The notes: generated from the sequence alone by a model not told the origin. A stretch of 14,265 bases of DNA from an uncultured Methylococcaceae bacterium (GCA_903910005.1 CAIVXW010000165.1:1-14265), one strand, 5' to 3'; shown: positions 1 through 8,050, counted from the stretch's first letter. Numbers and translations are program-made.

Positions 1-1280
1 AGGGAGGAACCACCGCCCCCCAGCGAACTGCTACTGCTGCCCAGTCCGCCACCGCCGCTCAGGCTGCTGCCCCCGGCAGTGGCGGCTCCGAAGGAATCGC
101 CGTCCATATCGACCCCGCCGCTACCGCCAGCCGTGCTGCCCATTCCCAGGCTGACCCCCTGTGAACCCGGAGCCAGCGATCCTCGACTGCCCCGCTGCTG
201 ACGGTTGCCGCCTCCGAAGATGCTGGACAGGGTTTCAGCCAGCACCATGGCATCGACATTCTGCACCCGGTATACATGAACCCCACCGGCCCGATGGGTG
301 CTGTAACGATCCAGCCGTTCGACCCAGGCTTCAATTTCTTCCAGATAACGCGGCTGGGCCGATACCGCCAGGATGGCATTGAGCCGTTCAATCGGCATCA
401 AACGTAACAGCCCGGCCAGCGGCCCCTTGGCTGTATCGCCCATGACCTTGTCCAGTTCCTCGGCCAGGGTTTGGGCTTCCACGTTTTTAAGCGGGTATAA
501 ACCGACCGACATACCCCGCATGAAATCCACATCAAACAGGCGGATGGTTTCCAGGACGCCTTCCAGTTCTTCCGAGGTACCGGCCAGCAGCAGGACGTTT
601 CTTGCCTCATCCGCCCGGATGATGGACTTGGGCGGCATGATCGGTTCCACCACCTTCTGCATTTCGGCCACCCCCACATAGCGCAGCGGAACCGCACGCA
701 ACTGGTAACCATTGGGCAGGGGACGGCCTGGAATGCCGGGACGGGCTCCCACTGCACCGGCAACCGTGCTGGCTTCCGGTTCAATGCGGTAGTGATCTCC
801 CTCCCGCAGCAACACCGCCCCGTTCATTCTGAGTACCATCTCCAGGGTGGAGATCAATTCTTCATCGTTGAGGGGGCGGGCCGTTTGCAGGTTGACTGCC
901 CCGGTCACCTTGGGATTGAGTACATAGCTGACCTTGAGGGTATCCCCCAGAATGACCTTGGCGACCTCGGCCAAATCGGCATTATCAAAATTGAGCGTGT
1001 ATTTGCCTTCCTTGCGCGGTGGTGACGGCGTGGCGGGGGGGCTGGCTCCCAGTGTGGTACCGGTAGCCGGGTAAATCTCGGGAGGACGTGCCTTGTCGGC
1101 TTCCAGTGGTTCGCTCCTGACAGGGGGCAAATCCGTCTGCACGGGCGGAACATCACTCTGCAAATTGGCTGGCAACGGTGCTTTTTTCAGGGTTGCCGGT
1201 TTGAGCGATTGACAGCCGACCAATCCCAGAGTCGAGAGCAGCCCCAGGGCCAGTAGACCTGTTCTTGTTTTTTGCATCAT
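1..1280 (-). CDS. gspD: Type II secretion secretin GspD, N-terminal part (runs off window start)
   Basis: Outer-membrane secretin that forms the exit channel of the T2SS. The reading frame is open from the ATG at 1280 to base 1 (426 codons, no stop), so the C-terminal secretin barrel is outside the window. A lipoprotein signal is visible: Met-Met-Gln-Lys-Thr-Arg, a hydrophobic stretch, then lipobox L20-V21-G22-C23, followed by a Pro-rich linker (about 24-90). Next come the N0 domain (about 93-168, starting KYTLNFDNADL), N1 (about 191-255) and N2 (about 258-327, with LNAILAVSAQPRYLEEIEAWVE). N3 starts near 335 and is interrupted from residue 356 by a Gly/Ser-rich stretch of at least 70 residues. 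Lipoprotein secretins are known in Xps- and Hxc-type systems; this one may therefore need no separate pilotin (inference). It follows gspN by 36 bp with no clear Shine-Dalgarno. A second ATG at 1277 is an equally possible start. Identification is firm; the part seen is intact. Confidence 0.95.
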   Translation of the reverse strand, partial: MMQKTRTGLLALGLLSTLGLVGCQSLKPATLKKAPLPANLQSDVPPVQTDLPPVRSEPLEADKARPPEIYPATGTTLGASPPATPSPPRKEGKYTLNFDNADLAEVAKVILGDTLKVSYVLNPKVTGAVNLQTARPLNDEELISTLEMVLRMNGAVLLREGDHYRIEPEASTVAGAVGARPGIPGRPLPNGYQLRAVPLRYVGVAEMQKVVEPIMPPKSIIRADEARNVLLLAGTSEELEGVLETIRLFDVDFMRGMSVGLYPLKNVEAQTLAEELDKVMGDTAKGPLAGLLRLMPIERLNAILAVSAQPRYLEEIEAWVERLDRYSTHRAGGVHVYRVQNVDAMVLAETLSSIFGGGNRQQRGSRGSLAPGSQGVSLGMGSTAGGSGGVDMDGDSFGAATAGGSSLSGGGGLGSSSSSLGGGGSS

Positions 1281-1316
1281 TGTCTGAATGTTTGATTGAA
1301 TGGGAAGAATGGGTGC

Positions 1317-1967
1317 CTAATCCCCGGTGGCTTCAGGGTCTTCATCGGAAACGTCTTCGCCACTGGTGTCTTCGGCGTTGTCGACGGCCTCCCCGGAGTC
1401 TTCGTTGTCGGTATCCTGGGCAACCGTTTTGGGATGTGGAACCTGCGCGGTGGGGGGTTTGGGTCTGGGTTTCAGCAGGATCAGCTCCTTTTGTTCGCCG
1501 CCCTGTTGCAGCGTCACCCGATCCCCCGAAAGCGCGACCAGCGTCCAGCCGTCCAGCGAGTCGTTGCGGTGCAGACGCTTGTATTTGCCTTTGGCGTCCT
1601 GCATCAGGGCGGTTTGCTGGCGCGGGGTAAAGATGAGCCCCATCAGTTTCAGGGTCAGCGGAGTGGAAACCAGCGGCGTTGCCGCGTCCAGTGCCTCCTC
1701 TGCGGGCGGAAGCCGGTTCTCGGCAAACAGGGGGTGTTCAACCGTAGCCGCAAAGGCTTCGAGTTCAGGTAACTCAAACCCGGGCGAATCCTCATCTGCC
1801 ACAACTCCCGCGCCCGAGGGCGGGCGGTTGTCGGGCCGGTTATGGCCCTGTAACTGGCCGGGTTGCAACCAGGCCCATTCCAGCGTGGCCAGTATGGACA
1901 ACACCGCCACCAGGCCCGACAGCACCAGTGCGGGCATATACTCTCGTGACCATTTGGGCATCATCAT
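1317..1967 (-). CDS. gspN: T2SS connector protein, GspC-like HR domain (XpsN-type GspN)
   Basis: 216 residues. One N-terminal membrane segment (about 13-33) with a short cytoplasmic N-terminus places the rest in the periplasm. Residues about 65-90 (ELPELEAFAATVEHPLF) and 100-166 (PLTLKLMGLIFTPRQQTALM onward, ending ELILLK) match the homology-region pattern of GspC, which links the inner-membrane platform to the N0 domain of the secretin. Its place between gspM and gspD is that of xpsN in Xanthomonas. There is no PDZ or coiled-coil domain after HR. Instead the chain runs through a Pro/Lys-rich linker into a strongly acidic tail (about 185-216, 15 Asp/Glu). The start overlaps the gspM stop as ATGA; three consecutive ATG codons (1967, 1964, 1961) make the exact start uncertain, and a purine-rich GGACGGA lies just upstream. 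The name GspN follows Xps usage; functionally it is a GspC-type protein (inference from the domain). Confidence 0.82.
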   Translation of the reverse strand: MMMPKWSREYMPALVLSGLVAVLSILATLEWAWLQPGQLQGHNRPDNRPPSGAGVVADEDSPGFELPELEAFAATVEHPLFAENRLPPAEEALDAATPLVSTPLTLKLMGLIFTPRQQTALMQDAKGKYKRLHRNDSLDGWTLVALSGDRVTLQQGGEQKELILLKPRPKPPTAQVPHPKTVAQDTDNEDSGEAVDNAEDTSGEDVSDEDPEATGD

Positions 1968-2563
1968 TCCGTCCGCATGTAACCCACAACGTCAAAATCG
2001 ACGCTGAGCTTGAGCAGGGCCTGGGGTTGTCTGGAGGCAGGATTACGGGGCATGCGTATGGGTCTGATGTTGAGATTCTGCACGAATAAAAACGGGGTGG
2101 ATGATTCAAAATCATACAAAACCTCGCGAATGACTTCGGTGCGACCGTTCATGCGTACCTTGACGGCTACCCGGGTAAAGCGATCTTCCTTGCGTTCGGG
2201 GATCACCTGGGTGCTGGTCAGTTCGCCACCCGCCTTGCTGACGGTTTCCTTGATGAGGGTTTGCAGATCGGCCGAGGCCAGGGCCGCCGTGGCGCGGGTC
2301 AGGTAATGCTCATCCTGTTGCCCTGCCAGTTTGATGGCCTCCAGTTGTTCCAGTACCCGTTCCTTGTCCTGGGCAATTTTGCGGTAGCGTTCCAGCCGGA
2401 ATTGCAGGTCACCGACACTGTCGGCATAGTTACGGGTCAGTGCCTGCAGGGGAGCAATCACCGCCAGGTAGGCCAGCAGCACAACTCCCGCCAGCAAGGC
2501 GAGGGCCAGTGCGCGAGGCTTACTGATCGGCAGATGGATGGGGGTCTTCAGCAAATCGGCCAT
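1964..2563 (-). CDS. gspM: T2SS inner-membrane platform protein GspM (T2SSM_b type)
   Basis: 199 residues. Short cytoplasmic N-terminus, one membrane segment (about 17-37, ALALALLAGVVLLAYLAVIA), a coiled-coil-prone stretch (about 45-80, with RLERYRKIAQDKERVLEQLE), then a ferredoxin-like periplasmic domain (about 90-199) containing VAVKVRMNGRTEVIREVLYDFE and ending in LLKLSVDFDVVGYM. This is the PilO-like fold of the GspM family variant found in Xps-type operons, and it is expected to dimerise with GspL to hold the platform together. It overlaps the end of gspL by 44 bp and the gspN start by 4 bp, so translation is probably coupled. A GAGG motif lies 6 bases before the ATG. The family call rests on architecture and position, since GspM proteins diverge strongly in sequence. 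Confidence 0.87.
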   Translation of the reverse strand: MADLLKTPIHLPISKPRALALALLAGVVLLAYLAVIAPLQALTRNYADSVGDLQFRLERYRKIAQDKERVLEQLEAIKLAGQQDEHYLTRATAALASADLQTLIKETVSKAGGELTSTQVIPERKEDRFTRVAVKVRMNGRTEVIREVLYDFESSTPFLFVQNLNIRPIRMPRNPASRQPQALLKLSVDFDVVGYMRTE

Positions 2564-3632
2564 TCATTACCTCGCTGGCTATTTGAAAACGTTCCAGGCC
2601 GCTGCCCAGGTCCTTGGTGACCGGTGACACAAAACTGGTATTACGGAAGTGGGGGGAGGCTTCGATCAATTCGATCAGGCTGGAGGCTGAGGGCGACTGG
2701 CCCTGTATCACCACCTTGTGTTCGTTGTACTGAAGCCCGTTGAGCCAGGTATTTTCCGGAATCACCAGGCTCAGTTCCTCCAGCAGATCGCTTACCACCG
2801 GTTCGGTGCGTTTTTTATGTTGCAGAAAGCGGGCTTCCTGCTGCAATTTGTCCATTTCCTGACGTAACTGATCAACCTCTCCGGCAATTTTGCTGACCCG
2901 GCGTACTTCCTGTTCCAGCCCGTCAATCTGTTGATAACTGCTCCAGGCCGGCAAGGCGGCCAGTACCGCCATCAGCAAAACAGCCAGCAAACCCAGTCCC
3001 AGATTGAGATAACCCGGCCAGGGGTTGCGGGTTGGCCGGTATTTTGTCGGCAGCAGGTTGTAGGTGCCGAGCGGGTGAGAGCCCTCCAGGTCCACCAGTG
3101 CCGGTTGCCAGCCCCAGGCCGCCAGCGCGTCAATCACCCCGTCCAGCCGGTTGCGCGGCGTCAGCCAGACCATGACCGTCAGCGAACGCTCCGGTACCGA
3201 GCGGGCAATGGGACGGGCGTCAAAATACACCTGATCGCTTTTGAAGGGGGTCAGACGATCCATTTCAAAACCAACCACCTGCGTCAGGTTTTCCTCGGCG
3301 GCCAGCGGCAATTTCAGGGTACGGGTCAGGCCGTGTTCCGGCTTGAGGCGCAAGACCGGAATGGCCTCGGCCAATCCGGGGGTCTCAGCCAGCCAGGTGT
3401 CGCGCTGCTCACTGCCGACTGCATCCAGACTGAAGCGGGCCAGCCAGTGGCTGCCGGTCTCATCCAGATACGTGGCGGTGAATTCATCGCCGACCGGACT
3501 CAGTATCAGGTGTCGGGCCTGTGTGCCCAGCCAGCCACGCAGGCGGGCGGGTATCAAAAAGGACAGTTCACCCCACCACCAGTGGAAAAACCGGCCTAAA
3601 TCCAGGTTGATCTCAGAATCAAGTTTTAACAT
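2520..3632 (-). CDS. gspL: T2SS platform protein GspL, PilN-like type
   Basis: 370 residues. The N-terminal half (about 40-190) is the cytoplasmic actin-like part that normally docks the ATPase GspE, with recognisable stretches such as RTLKLPLAAEENLTQVVGFE. One membrane segment follows (about 209-230), then a coiled coil (about 232-275, DGLEQEVRRVSKIAGEVDQL onward) and a PilN-like ferredoxin-fold periplasmic domain (about 280-355, containing LSLVIPENTWLNGLQYNEHK). The layout equals a fusion of PilM-like and PilN-like parts, as in other Xps-type GspL proteins. The gene starts 67 bp after gspK, the largest internal gap of the operon, with no clear Shine-Dalgarno sequence, and its last 44 bp overlap gspM. 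GspL would pair with GspM and recruit an ATPase that is not encoded here. Confidence 0.9.
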   Translation of the reverse strand: MLKLDSEINLDLGRFFHWWWGELSFLIPARLRGWLGTQARHLILSPVGDEFTATYLDETGSHWLARFSLDAVGSEQRDTWLAETPGLAEAIPVLRLKPEHGLTRTLKLPLAAEENLTQVVGFEMDRLTPFKSDQVYFDARPIARSVPERSLTVMVWLTPRNRLDGVIDALAAWGWQPALVDLEGSHPLGTYNLLPTKYRPTRNPWPGYLNLGLGLLAVLLMAVLAALPAWSSYQQIDGLEQEVRRVSKIAGEVDQLRQEMDKLQQEARFLQHKKRTEPVVSDLLEELSLVIPENTWLNGLQYNEHKVVIQGQSPSASSLIELIEASPHFRNTSFVSPVTKDLGSGLERFQIASEVMNGRFAEDPHPSADQ

Positions 3633-3699
3633 GCGCCGTGTCTGTGTTCAGGGTTGGCGGTCGTCAGTGATGCGGCGGCCCGCGTTTCGGAGCATGGAA

Positions 3700-4587
3700 T
3701 CATCCCTCCACCCGGGTTTTCCAGCTCAGGTAAGCGAAGGGGCTGCCGCCCACCATGGCGGCATCCCGCCGGATCACGGCCCGGATGCCATACTGGAACC
3801 CGTCAGGAAAGCGGATGCGCGAATCAACCGTGTAGGCCGAATCGACCGCCGCGTGGAAGCGCAATCCCTGCAAGGCCGGGAAGCTGGCCGGTAATCCGGC
3901 CTGGCGTTGAGCCAGATAAGTGTCGACCAGGTTTTCATTGCCGCCGGCCAGGGCCAGCAGCACCTCACGTGACGCCCGGGCCGGGTTGATGCCATCCTGC
4001 GGTGAATACAGCGTCAGGAAAGGCTCCAGCCGGTGGTACAGTTCCGGGGTCATTTCCAGCACATCGGCCAGTTCTTCATACACGTAGAATACCCGGTTTT
4101 TGGGACGTTGCCCCGTACCGGCGGCCACATAGTCCGCCGTTTCGGCCCCGTGCAGGTGTTTGAGATCGTCCGGATCCCGCCAGTCCAGGATCAGATCGGT
4201 CAGGCGGGTGGCCTGATCCAGATCACCGGTTACGACGCCAAACAGGGTACGCAGGGTCAATTCCTGGGCACTGTTCAAATCAATTTTGCCAGCCTCGTCG
4301 TACAAACGCAGTTCGAGTTCGGTGCCATCCAGCGATATCCGGTAGCCGCGTCCGTCAGCCACCCAGCGTTTTGTCACATCCGGCAGGCTCAACATCAGCA
4401 TGGCGTAGTGAATGCCCCCCTCGGCCAGGGCGGTTGCCCGGGCACGGGTACGGGCGTGGCTCATCAGGGCCGACTCCCGCTGGGTGGACAGGGCGAAGCT
4501 GCCTGCCATCAGGGTCATCAGCGAGACAACCCACAGCACCAGCACAAGGGCGACGCCGGATTGGCGGGGCGGGTGGAATCGACGCAT
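3700..4587 (-). CDS. gspK: T2SS minor pseudopilin GspK
   Basis: 295 residues. A basic leader (MRRFHPPRQSG) ends at G11, the expected prepilin peptidase site, followed by a hydrophobic helix (about 12-34, VALVLVLWVVSLMTLMAGSF). The fifth residue after the cleavage site is Leu, not Glu. This is the normal signature of GspK, which caps the pseudopilus tip together with GspI and GspJ. The region after the helix (TQRESALMSHARTRARATAL) and the large C-terminal domain fit the family, including YDEAGKIDLNSAQELTLRTL, the helix-hairpin-helix-like GspK core. The size matches the large-GspK class. It starts 6 bp after the gspJ stop. No frame disruption is seen. Confidence 0.93.
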   Translation of the reverse strand: MRRFHPPRQSGVALVLVLWVVSLMTLMAGSFALSTQRESALMSHARTRARATALAEGGIHYAMLMLSLPDVTKRWVADGRGYRISLDGTELELRLYDEAGKIDLNSAQELTLRTLFGVVTGDLDQATRLTDLILDWRDPDDLKHLHGAETADYVAAGTGQRPKNRVFYVYEELADVLEMTPELYHRLEPFLTLYSPQDGINPARASREVLLALAGGNENLVDTYLAQRQAGLPASFPALQGLRFHAAVDSAYTVDSRIRFPDGFQYGIRAVIRRDAAMVGGSPFAYLSWKTRVEG

Positions 4588-4593
4588 GCGCTG

Positions 4594-5262
4594 TCACCGT
4601 ATTCGCTGGATTCTGGGAGCAATGAGCAGGGCCGGCCAGGTCGGATCGGTGGCCGGAGCCAGCTCAATACGAACCAGGGCGGGCAGGACGGGCTGCTCCC
4701 ATTCATCCTGCCACTCGGCTGTTTCGGCCCCGGTCTGTTGATGCGGCAGCAACCGGGCCTGGTAGGTAATCCTGAAATAGGCCAGATCATCCAGAATTTC
4801 CAGATCATCCACCGCTTCAACCTCGGCAGGCGGCTCCTCCTGCAGTGGTCCCGGGCGGTGCGGTTGACCGCCGGTATACGGGTACAGGGCCAGCCGCAAT
4901 GATTTCCGCTCCGACCCGGAATCGCTCACGTACCACCGGAACCGGTACAGACCGCCCGCCTTGACCTGGGCCGGGAGGGAGCCCACATATTCGAGAAAAT
5001 CACTGCCGCCCTGAAACAGGAATTCATTGCGGCCCCGGGCGGTCATTCCGCTCACCGGCAGGGCGACACTGATGTGTTCCCGCAGAAAGCGGTGCAGGGT
5101 ATACAACCGCTCTGACTGGGCCATGCGATTTTCACCGGCATCCCAACTGGCCGCACCGACCCGCAGGCTGCCCATGAGTACCAGCATCATCAAACCGAGA
5201 ATGCTGGTTGCGATCAGGACTTCCAGCAGGGTAAATCCGGCTGAACGGGCAACGGGTTGCAT
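4594..5262 (-). CDS. gspJ: T2SS minor pseudopilin GspJ
   Basis: 222 residues from the ATG at 5262. The frame is open further upstream to 5478, but the short leader MQPVARSAG directly before FTLLEVLIATSILGLMM sets the start: prepilin peptidase cuts after G9 and E14 is the conserved +5 Glu. On the minus strand a GAGG motif (TGAGGCGGCAC-ATG), overlapping the gspI stop, supports this start. The hydrophobic helix spans about 10-30. The body carries GspJ-like features, including WDAGENRMAQSERLYTLHRF and a C-terminal block of strands ending LPALVRIELAPATDPTW. GspJ forms the pseudopilus tip with GspI and GspK. The gap to gspI is 8 bp and to gspK 6 bp. Confidence 0.93.
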   Translation of the reverse strand: MQPVARSAGFTLLEVLIATSILGLMMLVLMGSLRVGAASWDAGENRMAQSERLYTLHRFLREHISVALPVSGMTARGRNEFLFQGGSDFLEYVGSLPAQVKAGGLYRFRWYVSDSGSERKSLRLALYPYTGGQPHRPGPLQEEPPAEVEAVDDLEILDDLAYFRITYQARLLPHQQTGAETAEWQDEWEQPVLPALVRIELAPATDPTWPALLIAPRIQRIR

Positions 5263-5270
5263 GTGCCGCC

Positions 5271-5720
5271 TCAGCGGAACGGTACCCGGGGTTGCGGGGT
5301 GTTGAGTCCCGTCCCGGTACGCAGGGTACGCAAGGTCTGCCAGCGGATGTCGCGCCGCTCGCTGCCATCCCCCCATTCCACCGCAAGTTCCAGCCACCAG
5401 GGCTGAACCGGTGGTGCAACCTTGCCTTCGGTGGCCAGCAGTTCGGGGTCGAGCGGAAACGGACTGACCCGCAACCACCAGTGGTAGCGTTCGTCCACGT
5501 CCCCTTCGGTTTCGCCCTCCTGCAAGGGAGCCTCCACGCCAACCGAGGCCAGCAGCGACTCACCAATGGAAAGGGCGCGGGTGTATTCATCGACCATGCG
5601 GGCGGTATGGGTGCCGCCACTGAAAATCCGCAGCAGCACGCCGAGGGTCAGGGCCAGTACTGCAAAGGCCACCAGGATTTCCAGCAGGGAAAAACCGGCC
5701 TGGGATGGGTCAGTCCTCAC
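5271..5720 (-). CDS. gspI: T2SS minor pseudopilin GspI (GTG start)
   Basis: 149 residues. Leader MRTDPSQAG, then FSLLEILVAFAVLALTLGVL: cleavage after G9 and a +5 Glu at E14. The following RIFSGGTHTARMVDEYTRAL stretch and the small C-terminal domain (WWLRVSPFPLDPELLATEGK, then WWLELAVEWGDG) are typical for GspI, the nucleator of the pseudopilus tip complex. The only start that keeps the leader is GTG at 5720-5718; it overlaps the end of gspH by 11 bp, and a GAGG lies 9 bases upstream. The rare start plus the overlap suggests low-level, coupled translation of a subunit needed in few copies (inference). Confidence 0.93.
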   Translation of the reverse strand: MRTDPSQAGFSLLEILVAFAVLALTLGVLLRIFSGGTHTARMVDEYTRALSIGESLLASVGVEAPLQEGETEGDVDERYHWWLRVSPFPLDPELLATEGKVAPPVQPWWLELAVEWGDGSERRDIRWQTLRTLRTGTGLNTPQPRVPFR

Positions 5721-6156
5721 GCAACAGTACCTCGCCGGTCAGCCAGTTGACCGTGACCTCACGCCGGGCACCACTGCCGCTGAGGCTCACCCGCCCGCCA
5801 CTGGAGGAACCGTCCGGGAAAAACCGGATGCGTCCGATGCCCTCGGCCACGGTTTCGGTATCCGCCGTGTAAAGCCCCAGGCCGATGCTGGCAGGCAGTG
5901 GGTAGGTTTTGTTGCGGCCGCTGATGCGATACCAGTGTTCGTCCACCGCCAGTTCAAACTGGGCACCCCGCCCCCGCACCAGTGCCTGGCCACGGGCATA
6001 GCGCAGGGCCGAGGCCACATCACGGGCCGCCGTGTACAGTTGGGCGCGGGCCAGCAAGGGTCCGAAATTGGGAGCTACCAGAGTCACCAGGGCAGCCGCC
6101 AGTACCAGTACCAGCAGCATTTCCAGCAGGGTGAAACCCCGGCTTGCAGCAGACAT
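5710..6156 (-). CDS. gspH: T2SS minor pseudopilin GspH
   Basis: 148 residues. Very short leader MSAASRG followed by FTLLEMLLVLVLAAALVTLV: cleavage after G7, +5 Glu at E12. Next is the helix continuation PNFGPLLARAQLYTAARDVA and a beta domain with IRFFPDGSSSGGRVSLSG near the C-terminus, a pattern seen in the GspH/FimT family. GspH is the minor pseudopilin that links the I-J-K tip to the GspG shaft. It lies 21 bp after gspG and overlaps gspI by 11 bp. No Shine-Dalgarno is visible: the bases before the ATG are pyrimidine-rich (TTCCCTCC). Confidence 0.93.
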   Translation of the reverse strand: MSAASRGFTLLEMLLVLVLAAALVTLVAPNFGPLLARAQLYTAARDVASALRYARGQALVRGRGAQFELAVDEHWYRISGRNKTYPLPASIGLGLYTADTETVAEGIGRIRFFPDGSSSGGRVSLSGSGARREVTVNWLTGEVLLRED

Positions 6157-6177
6157 GGAGGGAACGGGAACCCGATG

Positions 6178-6612
6178 TTACTCCCAGCTTTTCACGTCCT
6201 GATCTTCGCCTTCACCGCCTTCGGTGGCGTCAGCCCCCAGGGTGTAGAGGTCGAATTTGCCGTGTTCACCGGGTGCGGTGTAGCGGTAGGGGTTGTTCCA
6301 GGGATCCACGGGAACCTTCTTTTTGCGCAGGTAGGGACCGTTCCAGATGCGGGCGTTGGACGGCTGTTCGATGAGGGCTGTCAATCCTTCCTCGGTGGCG
6401 GGATAGCGTCCCACATCGAGGCGGTACATATCGAGGGCGGAGACCAGTTCTTCCACCTGCAGACGGGCGGCCTTGACTTTGGATTCGCCCAGATGCTTGA
6501 TGACCTGAGGGCCGACCAGACCGGCCAGTAGCCCGATGATGGCAAGTACTACCAGAAGTTCTATGAGCGTAAATCCGCCCTGATTGGCGAACCTGCGTTG
6601 CTGTTTTTGCAT
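6178..6612 (-). CDS. gspG: T2SS major pseudopilin GspG
   Basis: 144 residues. Leader MQKQQRRFANQGG, then FTLIELLVVLAIIGLLAGLV: cleavage after G13 with the +5 Glu at E18. The core is highly conserved GspG: LGESKVKAARLQVEELVSAL, RYPATEEGLTALIEQP, and the C-terminal calcium-binding loop LGADATEGGEGEDQDVKSW. GspG assembles the pseudopilus shaft that pushes substrates through the secretin. The gene follows gspF by 53 bp in an AT-richer spacer. This is the best preserved T2SS gene of the set; length and motifs are normal. Confidence 0.97.
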   Translation of the reverse strand: MQKQQRRFANQGGFTLIELLVVLAIIGLLAGLVGPQVIKHLGESKVKAARLQVEELVSALDMYRLDVGRYPATEEGLTALIEQPSNARIWNGPYLRKKKVPVDPWNNPYRYTAPGEHGKFDLYTLGADATEGGEGEDQDVKSWE

Positions 6613-6665
6613 GGATAAACCGGATCAAATGTTGAAAATATAAAAGCCGATTGACGGATTGCGGC

Positions 6666-7883
6666 TCAGAAGGCCAGATCATTGACGCTGAGTATCGCCA
6701 TCAGGATTGAAATGATGATGCCAGCGATCAGGATACCCAGTCCTACGATCAGTATGGGCTCAAGCAGGGCCAGTAGTCGCTGAATGGCCGTTTTGATTTC
6801 CTTGTCGTAGGTGGTGGCCACCCGGTCGAGCATTTCAGCTAGGTGGCCGGATTCCTCACCCAGTTTGATCATTTGCAGGGCCAGGGTGGGAAAAATGTTG
6901 GCCTCAATCAGGGGGGCCGACAAACCACCGCCCCGTTTCAGGCTCTCGGTAGCCAACCCGACCTTATCGGCCACCACCCGGTTGGCCAGGGTTTCCCGCA
7001 CAATGGCCATGGCCGCCAGCATGGAGACCCCGTTGGTCAGCAGGGTTGCCAGGGTACGGCTGAAACTGGCCACCTCAAACTTGAGAATCAGATCCCCGAC
7101 CAGGGGGATTTTCAGGAACTGCTCGTCCCAGAACTGCCGCCGTACCGGATCAGCCGCCTGCTGGCGAATATAGGACACCAGAACCACCACCAGCACGATC
7201 AGCACCCACCAATACTGTTGCAGCCCCTCGGCCACCCCCACCACAATCCGGGTGGGAACCGGCAACTCCTTGCCGGCTGATTCGAACATTTCGGTAAACT
7301 GGGGCACGACGAAAGTCAGTAACAACAACAATGAACCTGCGGCCATGGTCACCAGTATGATGGGGTAGATCATGGCGGTGGACACTGTTTCCTTCAACTC
7401 CCGCGAGCGTTCCAGGTAATCGGTCAGCCGCTCCAGTACCGTTTCGAGTGCCCCCCCGGCTTCGCCGGCCCGGATCAGGTTGAGGTAAAACCGGGAAAAA
7501 ACCTCGCTGTACTGACCCAGGGCATCGGACAACTGGGCACCGCCCTTGACGGACTCCAGCACCCGTCCGATCAGGGTGTTGAGTTCGGGTTCAGTGCCTG
7601 TCAGTTCAAGCAGGACGGTCAGGGCACGATCCAGCGGCAAGCCGGCCTGCAACAGGGTCAGCAGTTCGCGGGTGAACAAGGCTACCTGGGCCTGCGAAAC
7701 CCGGCCCTTGCCGCCGCCCGGTATGAGCCAGGCCAGCGGGCGCGAACGGGCCGGTGTGATGCGGATGGGCAACAGACCCTCCGCCTGAAGAGCCAGCAAC
7801 AGGGCGGTCTCGTCGACCGCATCCCGCTCGGCTTCCAGGGTTTCGCCGTCTCGACCTACGGCTTTGTAGTGATATAGGGCCAT
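6666..7883 (-). CDS. gspF: T2SS inner-membrane platform protein GspF
   Basis: 405 residues, standard family length. It is a polytopic inner-membrane protein that works with the ATPase to drive pseudopilus assembly. Two cytoplasmic GspF repeats are visible: about 68-190 (LFTRELLTLLQAGLPLDRAL, then LNLIRAGEAGGALETVLERL) and about 272-395 (FSRTLATLLTNGVSMLAAMA, then MIKLGEESGHLAEMLDRVA). Membrane segments lie near 170-195, 224-240 and 372-398. It is the first gene of the operon. The ATG at 7883 has no convincing Shine-Dalgarno. A -10-like TATAAAAT lies about 60 bases upstream. In Xps-type clusters gspE would come directly before it, but here there is only noncoding DNA and then a divergent gene. 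Confidence 0.97.
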   Translation of the reverse strand: MALYHYKAVGRDGETLEAERDAVDETALLLALQAEGLLPIRITPARSRPLAWLIPGGGKGRVSQAQVALFTRELLTLLQAGLPLDRALTVLLELTGTEPELNTLIGRVLESVKGGAQLSDALGQYSEVFSRFYLNLIRAGEAGGALETVLERLTDYLERSRELKETVSTAMIYPIILVTMAAGSLLLLLTFVVPQFTEMFESAGKELPVPTRIVVGVAEGLQQYWWVLIVLVVVLVSYIRQQAADPVRRQFWDEQFLKIPLVGDLILKFEVASFSRTLATLLTNGVSMLAAMAIVRETLANRVVADKVGLATESLKRGGGLSAPLIEANIFPTLALQMIKLGEESGHLAEMLDRVATTYDKEIKTAIQRLLALLEPILIVGLGILIAGIIISILMAILSVNDLAF

Positions 7884-7941
7884 CGGGAAATCAGAACAGT
7901 GTCTGTAGGGTATTTGTCACATCCGGGCGGACAGGCCGACT

Positions 7942-7949
7942 ATTTTATA
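7942..7949 (-). promoter_or_regulatory. Candidate -10 box for the T2SS operon
   Basis: On the minus strand this reads TATAAAAT, close to the sigma-70 -10 consensus and standing out in GC-rich surroundings, about 60 bases before the gspF ATG. No good -35 hexamer lies 16-18 bases further upstream (the stretch is CCACCC/CTTCCC-like), so a promoter here would be weak or activator-dependent. Judged by eye only. Confidence 0.35.
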
Positions 7950-8005
7950 CGGAAACCGCCGGGGAAGGGTGGCGTATAGGTGAAATTGCAGTGTGCATCG
8001 GGTGT

Positions 8006-8047
8006 CCGGATGATGATTAAGACCGCGCCACGCCAAATCATCTCCGG
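8006..8047. repeat. Imperfect inverted repeat (12-bp stem, 1-base bulge)
   Basis: Left arm CCGGA-T-GATGATT (8006-8018) pairs with right arm AATCATC-TCCGG (8036-8047), with one unpaired T and a 17-base loop. No T-run follows on either strand, so it is not a standard intrinsic terminator. It could be a regulator-binding palindrome or an RNA hairpin in the gspF leader. Confidence 0.6.
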
Positions 8048-8050
8048 CCC

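Noticed and set aside
5263..5478. Upstream extension of the gspJ reading frame (72 extra codons)
   Set aside because: It would bury the prepilin leader; the ATG at 5262 with GAGG upstream and a 9-residue leader fits pseudopilins.
6613..6665. AT-rich spacer between gspF and gspG with GCCG...CGGC followed by a T-rich run, terminator-like on the minus strand
   Set aside because: The stem is only 4 bp with a 12-base loop, too weak for an intrinsic terminator; a processing site or internal promoter is possible but not supported.
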